From positions 6,967 to 15,527 of the forward strand of contig PKSZ01000221.1 of NCBI GenBank assembly GCA_002869425.1: a DNA stretch of 8,561 bases, given 5' to 3'. Below the pieces are notes generated by a model, which was not told where the DNA came from, ran no database searches, and saw only the letters and a program-made list of their open reading frames with translations. Position numbers and translations under genes: made by a program. The stretch comes from Marinilabiliales bacterium (GTDB taxonomy: Bacteria; Bacteroidota; Bacteroidia; Bacteroidales; BM523). Positions 1 through 6,899 of this stretch are shown piece after piece; within the stretch, counting starts at the first letter, position 1, and the number at the start of each line of letters is the position of its first letter.

Positions 1-157
1 CTTATCCATCATAAGCCAATCTTACCGACGCCCAAGATTTTGATTCTGTAAGAATTTCAAAACACTCACCAAACAAAATTTGGGTTACCATTTCACTGGT
101 TTCACTTGCTTCTTTACGAACGGGTATTACACTAAGGTTTGATATTCCGTATTTCAT
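1..157 (-). CDS. N-terminal SH3-like part of an NlpC/P60 (C40) peptidase, apparently cut by a stop
   Basis: Reading down from an ATG at 157-155 gives 51 residues beginning MKYGISNLSVIPVRKEASET, then a segment SEMVTQILFGE and WASVRLAYDG. From memory, this closely matches the bacterial SH3 start of Bacteroidota C40 peptidases, periplasmic or surface enzymes that cut cell-wall peptides. In that family the segment normally continues D-x-Y-E-G-W-I, followed by a second SH3 and the Cys/His NlpC/P60 catalytic domain, which would lie left of the window. Here the codon where Tyr is expected is TAA (positions 4-2), and the one following base, G, fits the expected Glu codon. The gene is therefore either a nonsense mutant or carries a sequence error; only one base lies beyond the stop, so I cannot see whether the frame continues. 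No Shine-Dalgarno is visible, as is usual in this phylum. It is divergent from the GWxTD gene. Family call fairly sure; status of the stop uncertain. Confidence 0.72.
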
Positions 158-185
158 TTAATTCTTTATTTCAAAATCCTGTATT

Positions 186-193
186 CAAATTTA
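186..193 (-). promoter_or_regulatory. Possible Bacteroidota -7 box for the NlpC/P60 gene
   Basis: On the minus strand these bases read TAAATTTG, a full match to the Bacteroidota sigma-ABfr -7 consensus TAnnTTTG. The box ends 28 bases before the ATG at 157, so transcription would start about 20-25 bases before the gene. I find no matching TTTG -33 element at the usual distance, and the spacer is very AT-rich, so a chance match is possible. On the plus strand, TTAGTTTG at 220-227 is a one-mismatch version that could serve the GWxTD gene. Confidence 0.3.
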
Positions 194-281
194 GTAAATA
201 TTATGATTCTTTGGTTCAGTTAGTTTGAATAATACAACAGACTGCTTTCCACAAGAAAAGCTTTTTGCTACATTTGTATAT

Positions 282-1553
282 ATGTTACTAAAGGGAAGGT
301 TATATATTTTTCTGGGAATCATACTGCTTATAGCAGGATGTTATTCTTATAACAACTCTGTACTCCGAAAAGACGTAGCTTTCCTTTACAAGCCTTCCAG
401 CTCAAAACTGCACCCCAATTACAGTGTTTATCACACAAAAGACACAATTACAAGATTATACTTCAGTGTTCCATTGAAAGAGCTGCTATTTACAAAGCAG
501 ATAGATGCTGATGTTCCTTCTTCAAAATTTGAACTAACTTACAAGCTTTATGATTATGATCAAAACAATCATATTTCGGACAGCGGTTCAACAGTTTTTC
601 ACATCATTAAGCCTAAAAAAGGAACGCATGCAATGAACTATATTGAAGTTAATGCTTCAAAAGGAAAGAAATATATTGTTGAATTAAAGGCCAGGGATGT
701 TGTTAAAAATTCAAGAAATACCAACTATATTTTTATAGACAAAACTTCAAATTACAACAATCAGAATTTTCTTATAAGCAATACAAACGATATTCCATAT
801 TTCAGAAATTATTTTGATTCCAGTGAAATCATAAAAATAAAATATCGGGATGAAAATATAACCAAACTCTTTATAAGCTATTTTGACGAGCGCTTTCCAT
901 TAGCTCCTCCCCCATTTTCAATAAAACCTGTTAAACCCAACAACATATTACCTGATAGTTCATGGCAATCCAGATATAACGGATATATAGAAATTCGCTT
1001 ACCCAAACCTGGTATTTATCATATTCAAAAAGACACCAACTCTAATAAAGGATTAACCCTATTATATTTTCGTGAACATTACCCTGAATTTCTAACACCT
1101 ATAGAATTATTAGAACCTTTACAATTTTTAACACAGAAAAAAGAGTACAGGGACTACAAAATGTATTCAGAAAAAAAACTTGCTGTAGATAATTTCTGGT
1201 TAGGTTGTTCAGGAAATACAAACAGAGCCCGAGAACTCATAAAAGTTTATTACAGTAGGGCAAAATATGCAAACCTATATTTTTCATCACATAAAGAGGG
1301 ATGGAAAACTGACAGAGGAATGATTTACATGATTTTCGGTCCACCCAACACAATTTATAAGTCAAAAAATTCTGAACAATGGATATATGGTGACAATGTT
1401 TCCATTTCAAGTATGACATTTGTTTTTAATCAAATGGATAATCCTTTTAGCGATAATAATTATATACTTACCCGAAACGAAGGATATGCTACAATTTGGC
1501 ATCAGGCAGTTGAAGCATGGCGTGACGGGAGAGTATTTTCAATCTCCCAATAA
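282..1553 (+). CDS. GWxTD domain-containing lipoprotein
   Basis: Predicted 423-residue lipoprotein of the Bacteroidota GWxTD family. Its molecular function is unknown to me; the signal implies anchoring in the cell envelope. I start it at the ATG at 282 because this gives a clean signal peptide: MLLKGR, a hydrophobic stretch YIFLGIILLIAG, and a lipobox LIAGC with Cys20 as the lipidated residue. The frame is open upstream to a TTG at 225, but that start would bury the signal behind 19 polar residues. Residues about 25-250 look like beta-rich domains, and a Trp/Tyr-rich helical segment lies near 290-340. The signature EGWKTDRGMIYMIFGPP is at about 339-355, followed by EQWIYG, the usual C-terminal layout of this family. 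The length is typical. The stop TAA shares its last A with the ATG of the methyltransferase gene, implying one transcript and translational coupling. No Shine-Dalgarno is seen. Family sure, role unknown. Confidence 0.88.
   Translation: MLLKGRLYIFLGIILLIAGCYSYNNSVLRKDVAFLYKPSSSKLHPNYSVYHTKDTITRLYFSVPLKELLFTKQIDADVPSSKFELTYKLYDYDQNNHISDSGSTVFHIIKPKKGTHAMNYIEVNASKGKKYIVELKARDVVKNSRNTNYIFIDKTSNYNNQNFLISNTNDIPYFRNYFDSSEIIKIKYRDENITKLFISYFDERFPLAPPPFSIKPVKPNNILPDSSWQSRYNGYIEIRLPKPGIYHIQKDTNSNKGLTLLYFREHYPEFLTPIELLEPLQFLTQKKEYRDYKMYSEKKLAVDNFWLGCSGNTNRARELIKVYYSRAKYANLYFSSHKEGWKTDRGMIYMIFGPPNTIYKSKNSEQWIYGDNVSISSMTFVFNQMDNPFSDNNYILTRNEGYATIWHQAVEAWRDGRVFSISQ
1527..1548 (+). promoter_or_regulatory. 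Small inverted repeat just before the TAATG gene overlap
   Basis: GGGAGA at 1527-1532 is repeated in inverted form as TCTCCC at 1543-1548, giving a perfect 6-bp stem with a 10-base AT-rich loop. The stem ends 2 bases before the stop codon and 4 before the ATG of the next gene. It lies inside the last codons of the GWxTD gene. It could help coupling between the two genes by being opened by the translating ribosome, or it may be chance; there is no U-run, so it is not a terminator. Confidence 0.25.
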
Positions 1554-2302
1554 TGAATAAAAAGGAATCTAAACCGAATACAATTTATGGCCTTAGGGCT
1601 ATTATCGAAGCTATTGAAGCAGGGAAAACCATTGAAAAAGTTCTTTTAAAACAGAACCTGAACAATGAGCTTTCAGGAACACTATGGAAATATAGTAAAA
1701 AACAAAATATCCAGGTACAGTATGTGCCGGTGGAAAAACTAAATTCCATTCATCAAAAAAATCACCAGGGAGCGATTGCATATATTTCCCCAGTTTCTTT
1801 TTTCAATCTTGAGGAAGTTGTTGAAGAAAATTTGGAAAAAGGAGCAACTCCTTTGCTTTTATTACTAGATGGAATTACCGATGTGCGAAATTTTGGAGCT
1901 ATTGCACGATCGGCTGAATGTGCCGGAGCTACTGCTATTGTTGTCCCAAAAAATAATTCAGCCCGAATTAATGCAGATGCAATAAAAACATCTGCAGGTG
2001 CCCTACATAAAATTCCGGTTTGTAAGGTAGCAGATCTTATGGATGCAGTCTTTTTATTAAAAGATATGGGAATACAGATTGTTGCAGCATCAGAAAAAAC
2101 AGAAAAGACTCTGTTTGAAGCAAACCTTAAAGTTCCCAGTGCTTTAATTATGGGCTCAGAAGATAAAGGGATAAGTCCAAAAGTACTAAAAGCAGCAGAC
2201 GAGCATTGTAAAATACCATTAACAGGCGATATTCAGTCGTTGAATGTTTCAGTGGCATCAGGAATATTCCTGTTTGAAGCCATACGACAAAGAAGTCAGT
2301 AA
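1553..2302 (+). CDS. rlmB: 23S rRNA (guanosine-2'-O)-methyltransferase, SpoU/TrmH family, RlmB-like
   Basis: A 249-residue SPOUT methyltransferase that moves a methyl group from S-adenosylmethionine to a ribose 2'-O in RNA; the best family match is RlmB, which modifies G2251 in the peptidyl-transferase loop of 23S rRNA. Residues 10-80 form the small substrate-binding domain (IYGLRAIIEAIEAGK ... HQGAIAYIS). Motif 1 is at 106-121 (DGITDVRNFGAIARSA, with Asn113 and catalytic-type Arg119). Motif 2 is at 198-207 (LIMGSEDKGI, Glu203). Motif 3 is at 222-243 (IPLTGDIQSLNVSVASGIF, Asn231). All three form the trefoil-knot SAM site and look intact. The start at 1553 gives the normal RlmB length and overlaps the GWxTD stop by one base. 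The gene ends 1 base before a terminator hairpin. Other SpoU paralogues (TrmH, RlmH-like) are less likely given the N-terminal domain, but exact target choice is inferred. Confidence 0.9.
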   Translation: MNKKESKPNTIYGLRAIIEAIEAGKTIEKVLLKQNLNNELSGTLWKYSKKQNIQVQYVPVEKLNSIHQKNHQGAIAYISPVSFFNLEEVVEENLEKGATPLLLLLDGITDVRNFGAIARSAECAGATAIVVPKNNSARINADAIKTSAGALHKIPVCKVADLMDAVFLLKDMGIQIVAASEKTEKTLFEANLKVPSALIMGSEDKGISPKVLKAADEHCKIPLTGDIQSLNVSVASGIFLFEAIRQRSQ

Positions 2303-2303
2303 A

Positions 2304-2330
2304 AAAGACCGTCCTTGTGAGACGGCCTTT
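2304..2330. terminator. Bidirectional intrinsic terminator between convergent genes
   Basis: Arms AAAGACCGTC (2304-2313) and GACGGCCTTT (2321-2330) enclose a 7-base loop. On the plus strand (after rlmB, stop at 2302) the stem has one A-C mismatch (2308/2326) and no good U-run. On the minus strand the same pair becomes a G-U wobble, so the 10-bp stem is continuous. It is followed by a U-run from the A-tract at 2301-2306, and it begins 6 bases past the giant gene's stop. It is thus best suited to end the minus-strand gene but can probably serve both. Confidence 0.8.
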
Positions 2331-2336
2331 AATAAT

Positions 2337-2627
2337 TTATCTTACTATTGAAACAACACCAGGCTCAGGATCTGGAGAACCTTCACTGTTCAATTTAATG
2401 ATATAAACATATGAACTGATTGGTAATTCTTTACCCTTATAGGTTCCATCCCACGGTTCTTGTGCGTAGTTGCTTGTGCGATACATCTCGGCACCCCATC
2501 TGTTAAATATAGCAACCTCTGCTTCAGGATAATGCTCAATACCCTTGATAATCCACAAGTCATTTTTTGAGTCATTGTTAGGTGTAAAAACATTTGGAAT
2601 TTCAAGACAAATACCTTCACCTGCAAC
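2337..2627 (-). other. Type B gliding-motility-type C-terminal sorting domain (CHU_C)
   Basis: The last 96 residues read IPNVFTPNNDSKNDLWIIKG, then VAIFNRWGAEMYRT, EPWDGTYKGKELP, SSYVYIIKL and a final VVSIVR. This is the gliding motility-associated C-terminal domain that directs proteins through the type IX secretion system and to the cell surface. It includes the IPNVFTPN..D..ND, NRWG and WDG.Y.G signatures. The domain is complete and ends at the natural stop, so the C-terminus of the gene is intact. Unlike the repeats before it, it is rich in Lys and Arg. Confidence 0.93.
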
Positions 2628-5600
2628 CAAACTTGTATCAAACACATAGACACATTCATTTGCATCAGTAATTGTTAAATAATAAGTACCTGCGGGAATA
2701 TCAACCACAATTGAATCTGTTTGTTCCGGATCTGTATCCCATAAATAGTCTATTGGTTCCTGACCACCAGATACAGAGACCGCAATGTAACCATCCTCTC
2801 CTTTGTCACAGCCCGGATTCATCAGCTCAACTCCTGTAACTTCCAATTGATCAGGCTCCAGAATTGTAAAGGACTCGGTATACTCCACCGCATTTTGATC
2901 TGTTATGGTTACCGAATATGAACCTGCAGCAATATTTTCCAAATCTTCTTCATTGGATCCGTTTGACCACTCAAAAGAATAAGGAGCCAAACCTCCACCT
3001 GCTGTTATATCAATAGCGCCTGTTAAATCGCCATGACATAATACATGTACAATACTTTGATTATATATCCCCAATAAAGAATCAGGTCCCGGCACTATTG
3101 CAGAGTCAACAGCTAAACAACCATCAGCATCTGCAACGGTTACATAATAAGTTTCCATGGATATATTATTCAGGTCTTCTGTTGTTTCAAAATTTGACCA
3201 GAGATAAGTATAAGGTGATACGCCACCTACTATCTGAAGATCAACACTTCCATCTGATGCATCGGTTGAAGTGGTTGATGTAACAACAACATTTGTCATC
3301 AAAGCTGCAGCTTCATCAACAATAGCATCTTCTGTTGTTGTACAGCCACTTGCATCGGTTATCGTAACGGAATAATTTCCACCATCAACACTGCTTATAT
3401 CCTCTGTGGAAATTCCATTACTCCATTGATATGCATAACTTGGTGTTCCACCTGACACAGTAATATTGACAGCGCCATCAGCATTTCCGTTACAAGAAAC
3501 ATTCACAGAAACAACAGAAACAGTAATCTCTCCCGGTTCATTAACATAAATCGATAAGGAAGCAGTACAAACATTGGCGTCAGATACCGTTACTTCATAG
3601 GTTCCCTCCGATAAATCATTAAGGTCCTGTATACTGGAACCATTATTCCACTCATAATCATATGGATACGTTCCTCCTGAAACACTGACATTAATAGCTC
3701 CATCGTTCTCTCCATAACAGCTTACATCTGATGTTGATGCAGTCAATTCAACAGCTGCTGATTCCTCAACAGAAGCTGATTCTATTGTTTCACATGAATT
3801 AGCATCCGTAACCGTTACTGTATAGCTTCCTCCAGAAATATTTGACAAGTTGGCTGTGGTTTCACCACTGCTCCAATTATACGTATACGGGCTTGTTCCT
3901 CCATTTACACTGGTAGCAATTTCTCCATCTGTATTTCCGTAACAGCTTACATCACTTACTGTTAAAACAACTGTTGCTGCATCTGTCTGATCCACAACGG
4001 CATCACCTGTATTGATACAGCCATTTGCATCTGTTACTGTAACTGTATAAGTCCCTTCTCCAATATTTTCCAAAGTCTGGGTTGTTCCTCCCGGGGAAGA
4101 CCATATATACGAATATGGTGTTTGTCCTCCTGTAAGAACTACGTTAGCCATTCCGTCATTTTTATTACAATTTGCATCAACAATGTTAAATGACAAAGCA
4201 AGGGCATTGGGTTCTGAAATAATTTCAGATGCTGTTGCTGTACAAGAATTGTTATCAGTGACTGTTACTTCATAAGTTCCTCCGGTAAGATTTTGGATAT
4301 CCTCATTTGTCTGCCCACTATTCCAGGAATAAGTATATGGTTGCGTTCCACCATTAACAGACATTTGGATTTGCCCATCTTCATTTCCATTACAAGCTAC
4401 ATCTGTAGCGTTGATAGAAATATTAATCGCAGAAGGTTCGATTATATCAACAAATGCAGAAGCAGAACAAGAATTATCATCTGTAACGATTACAGAATAT
4501 GTTCCTGCAGATAAACCTGAAGCTGTAGCATCAGTTCCTCCAGATGGAGACCATATGTATGAATAAGGCGATGTACCCCCTGTTGCTGTAACACTGGCTG
4601 TTCCATTACTTCCTCCATTACACGTTACATCAGAAGAATTGCTTACACTAACTGTTGGTCCATTGGTATTGCTGACATTTGCATTTGCTGTATTCATACA
4701 ACCATTGGCATCCGTAACAGTAACTGTATATGTTCCTGTGCTAAGGTTTGCTAGAGTTGTTCCTGTTCCACCAGGTGCAGACCAACTATATGTATAAGAT
4801 CCACTGCCTCCTGTAACGTTATCAACGCTTACGGATCCATCTGAACTTCCACAGGAAGAGTTCACTGCATTGGTTGTTATGCTTATCTGAGCAGGCTGAC
4901 TAAGTGTTGCAGAGACACTGCCTGTACAACCATGACTATCTGTAATTACCACCTGATAAGAACCCGCTTCCAGAGCACTTAAGTCGCCATCAGCAGGAGA
5001 TCCATTGTACCCGTTTGGTCCTGTCCATGCATATGAATAAGAAGGTGTTCCTCCTGTTGCTGTTAAATCGATGCTTCCATCAGATTCACCATAACATGTA
5101 ACATTATCCACATTGGTACTTCCCGATAATAATCCGGGTTCAGAAACTGTAACACCCTGTATTTCCTGGCATGAATTACCATCTGTAACTGTTACAAAAT
5201 ATGTTCCACCATCCAAAGCTGTAATATTCTGTGAACTTGCACCTGTTGACCAGTTATAAGAATATCCGGAGATTCCTCCTGATACTGAAATACTTACTTC
5301 ACCGTCATTATCTCCATAGCAAGTTACTCCATCCACAGTGTAACTGATATTAATCTGACTTGGTTCATTTAAAGTAAAGGAACCAGTTTGTGAGCAACTA
5401 TTGGCATCTGATACTGTAACCTGATATGTGTTGGCAGTTAATGAGCTTAGAGAACTTGTTGTCTGACCGCCTGACCAACTATAACTGTATGGTGATGTTC
5501 CTCCGGACACAGACAATACTACAGACCCGGTATTATCTCCATTGCAATTGATATCATTTACTGTTTCATTGAAAACAATAGCTGATGGTTGCTGAACCTG

Positions 5601-6863
5601 TGCCCAGGCAAAAGCCGAACAACCTGCAGCATCTGTAATATCGACAGAATATGTATCTGCACCAACATTGGTAAGATCCTCTGTTGTTGCTCCATTACTC
5701 CAACTAAAATAATATGGTGAGGTTCCTCCATTCACCTCCAATTGTACAGTTCCGTTTGTTTGCCCATTACAAACAACATCACTTGCTGTAGCAACTGCAC
5801 TGATTGCAGAAGGCTGTGTAATTGAAACTGATGTGGAACTGGCACAACCATTGGAAGCTTCTACTGTAACATAATATGTTCCTGCAGATAAGCCTGTAAT
5901 GGTGGTTGACTCTGCACCTGTTGACCAATTATAGGTATATGGGCTCACCCCTCCGGAAGCCGATACCGAGGCTGTACCATCTGAACCTCCATAGCACGTA
6001 ACATCGGCATTTACTGTAGTATTCACAGTAGGACCACCAACATTTCCAATGTCTACCGATTCTGATCCTGCACAGAAATTTGCATCCGTTACCGTTACAG
6101 TATATGTTCCGGCCGGCAAGCTACTTATACTGCTGGTAGTCTGTCCTCCACTCCACACATATGTATATGGAGAAGTTCCTCCTGATACTGAAACACTTGC
6201 TGAGCAATCAGCGTTACCACAATTGGCATCATTCTTTGTCATGGTTAATGATAAATTGCTTGGTACAACTACTGACTGATTGCTAACAGATGATGAACAT
6301 CCATTTTCTGTTACATCAAGAGAAACAGAATATGTTCCCGGAGATGAAAAATCAATACTAACAGGTCCCTGACCACTTCCTGAAACAACAGTTCCTCCAT
6401 CGAAATTCCAGTTATAACTAGCTCCAGTAGTGGCTGTACCTGTATACTCTACAATTGCATTATCGTAGCTACATTCTGGATCGGTAACAGTAAACGATGA
6501 GCTTGGTGAAGCATAAACTGTTGTTGACTGTACTTCAGTACTCACACATGAACCTCCACTCTGCACTCCCGTTATGGTTACATCATCAATGTTCCATCCT
6601 GAATAGGTAGTATAATTATCACTTTCAGAAATCCAACGAATATAAACCGTTGATTCACCATCGGCATATTGAGAAATATCTATTATCCTCTGAACCCAGT
6701 AATCATCTGTTGGGTATAAAGGCTCGCCTAGGTCAGTCCAGTTGGTTCCATCTGTGCTTATTTTCACATAAGCTTCGTCATAATTTGTTTCAAGGTTTGC
6801 ATACCGCCAGAAACTAAGAACTACACTGGAGAGGCTGGAGCAATTAATTGCAGGAGACTGCAA
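2337..6863 (-). CDS. Downstream half of the giant surface protein: jelly-roll remainder, PKD, 16 SprB repeats, type B T9SS domain
   Basis: The coordinate 6863 is only the first TTG after the internal stop. The frame actually continues from 6896 (LGGYYHNSREW precedes it), and nothing here looks like a true start. Numbering from 6863: residues 1-104 finish the jelly-roll (SPAINCSS, VVLSFWRYANLE, YDEAYVKISTDGTNW, GWNIDDVTITG). Residues 129-200 are a PKD domain (YNWNFDGG ... GTYSVSLDVTENGC). Residues 203-1412 are 16 SprB-type repeats, and 1413-1508 the C-terminal sorting domain. There is no signal peptide, so if translated alone the product should stay in the cytoplasm. The whole 1,508-codon stretch has no other stop or frameshift, which suggests the break is recent or artefactual. 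Residues 211-1412 contain no Arg and only two Lys (901 and 1354). Confidence 0.8.
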   Translation of the reverse strand: MQSPAINCSSLSSVVLSFWRYANLETNYDEAYVKISTDGTNWTDLGEPLYPTDDYWVQRIIDISQYADGESTVYIRWISESDNYTTYSGWNIDDVTITGVQSGGSCVSTEVQSTTVYASPSSSFTVTDPECSYDNAIVEYTGTATTGASYNWNFDGGTVVSGSGQGPVSIDFSSPGTYSVSLDVTENGCSSSVSNQSVVVPSNLSLTMTKNDANCGNADCSASVSVSGGTSPYTYVWSGGQTTSSISSLPAGTYTVTVTDANFCAGSESVDIGNVGGPTVNTTVNADVTCYGGSDGTASVSASGGVSPYTYNWSTGAESTTITGLSAGTYYVTVEASNGCASSTSVSITQPSAISAVATASDVVCNGQTNGTVQLEVNGGTSPYYFSWSNGATTEDLTNVGADTYSVDITDAAGCSAFAWAQVQQPSAIVFNETVNDINCNGDNTGSVVLSVSGGTSPYSYSWSGGQTTSSLSSLTANTYQVTVSDANSCSQTGSFTLNEPSQINISYTVDGVTCYGDNDGEVSISVSGGISGYSYNWSTGASSQNITALDGGTYFVTVTDGNSCQEIQGVTVSEPGLLSGSTNVDNVTCYGESDGSIDLTATGGTPSYSYAWTGPNGYNGSPADGDLSALEAGSYQVVITDSHGCTGSVSATLSQPAQISITTNAVNSSCGSSDGSVSVDNVTGGSGSYTYSWSAPGGTGTTLANLSTGTYTVTVTDANGCMNTANANVSNTNGPTVSVSNSSDVTCNGGSNGTASVTATGGTSPYSYIWSPSGGTDATASGLSAGTYSVIVTDDNSCSASAFVDIIEPSAINISINATDVACNGNEDGQIQMSVNGGTQPYTYSWNSGQTNEDIQNLTGGTYEVTVTDNNSCTATASEIISEPNALALSFNIVDANCNKNDGMANVVLTGGQTPYSYIWSSPGGTTQTLENIGEGTYTVTVTDANGCINTGDAVVDQTDAATVVLTVSDVSCYGNTDGEIATSVNGGTSPYTYNWSSGETTANLSNISGGSYTVTVTDANSCETIESASVEESAAVELTASTSDVSCYGENDGAINVSVSGGTYPYDYEWNNGSSIQDLNDLSEGTYEVTVSDANVCTASLSIYVNEPGEITVSVVSVNVSCNGNADGAVNITVSGGTPSYAYQWSNGISTEDISSVDGGNYSVTITDASGCTTTEDAIVDEAAALMTNVVVTSTTSTDASDGSVDLQIVGGVSPYTYLWSNFETTEDLNNISMETYYVTVADADGCLAVDSAIVPGPDSLLGIYNQSIVHVLCHGDLTGAIDITAGGGLAPYSFEWSNGSNEEDLENIAAGSYSVTITDQNAVEYTESFTILEPDQLEVTGVELMNPGCDKGEDGYIAVSVSGGQEPIDYLWDTDPEQTDSIVVDIPAGTYYLTITDANECVYVFDTSLVAGEGICLEIPNVFTPNNDSKNDLWIIKGIEHYPEAEVAIFNRWGAEMYRTSNYAQEPWDGTYKGKELPISSYVYIIKLNSEGSPDPEPGVVSIVR
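2628..6257 (-). repeat. Array of 16 SprB-type repeats, about 75 residues (225 bp) each
   Basis: Each unit follows C-x-G-x-x-D-G, then SGGTSPYTYxWSxG, then AGTYTVTVTDANxC, then a linker. First-Cys codons start near 6221, 5996, 5771, 5546, 5321, 5096, 4853, 4622, 4394, 4169, 3944, 3719, 3494, 3269 (Ser instead of Cys), 3038 and 2810. Eleven of the 15 steps are exactly 75 residues, counting the Ser-substituted unit. Unit 6 is longer (81), with an insert around GPNGYNGSPADGD. Cys1-to-Cys2 is mostly 50 residues and Cys2-to-next-Cys1 25-26, which suggests one disulfide per unit. Unit 14 lacks Cys1, unit 15 lacks Cys2 (Val). The units have diverged in sequence, so this is an old array rather than a fresh DNA-level expansion. 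Confidence 0.93.
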
Positions 6864-6896
6864 CCATTCTCTGGAATTATGGTAATATCCTCCCAG

Positions 6897-6899
6897 TTA
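6897..6899 (-). other. In-frame TAA that splits the giant gene
   Basis: The minus strand reads TAT TCA GAT ATT TAA CTG GGA GGA TAT TAC. The frame is the same on both sides and the jelly-roll domain continues without a gap in sense. One base change (for example CAA, GAA, AAA or TCA to TAA) explains it. No slippery homopolymer lies next to it, so a homopolymer indel is not the obvious cause. Confidence 0.85.

Noticed and set aside
269..276. TACATTTG on the plus strand, a full match to the Bacteroidota -7 box
   Set aside because: It ends only 5 bases before the ATG at 282 and has no -33 partner, so it would give an almost leaderless RNA; probably chance in AT-rich DNA.
225..281. TTG start at 225 for the GWxTD gene, adding 19 residues
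   Set aside because: The ATG at 282 gives a textbook lipoprotein signal with LIAGC; the longer form puts polar residues in front of the signal.
2628..6257. The 225-bp periodicity as a CRISPR array or DNA satellite
   Set aside because: The periodicity is at protein level (SprB units); the DNA units are diverged and have no fixed short repeat with unique spacers.
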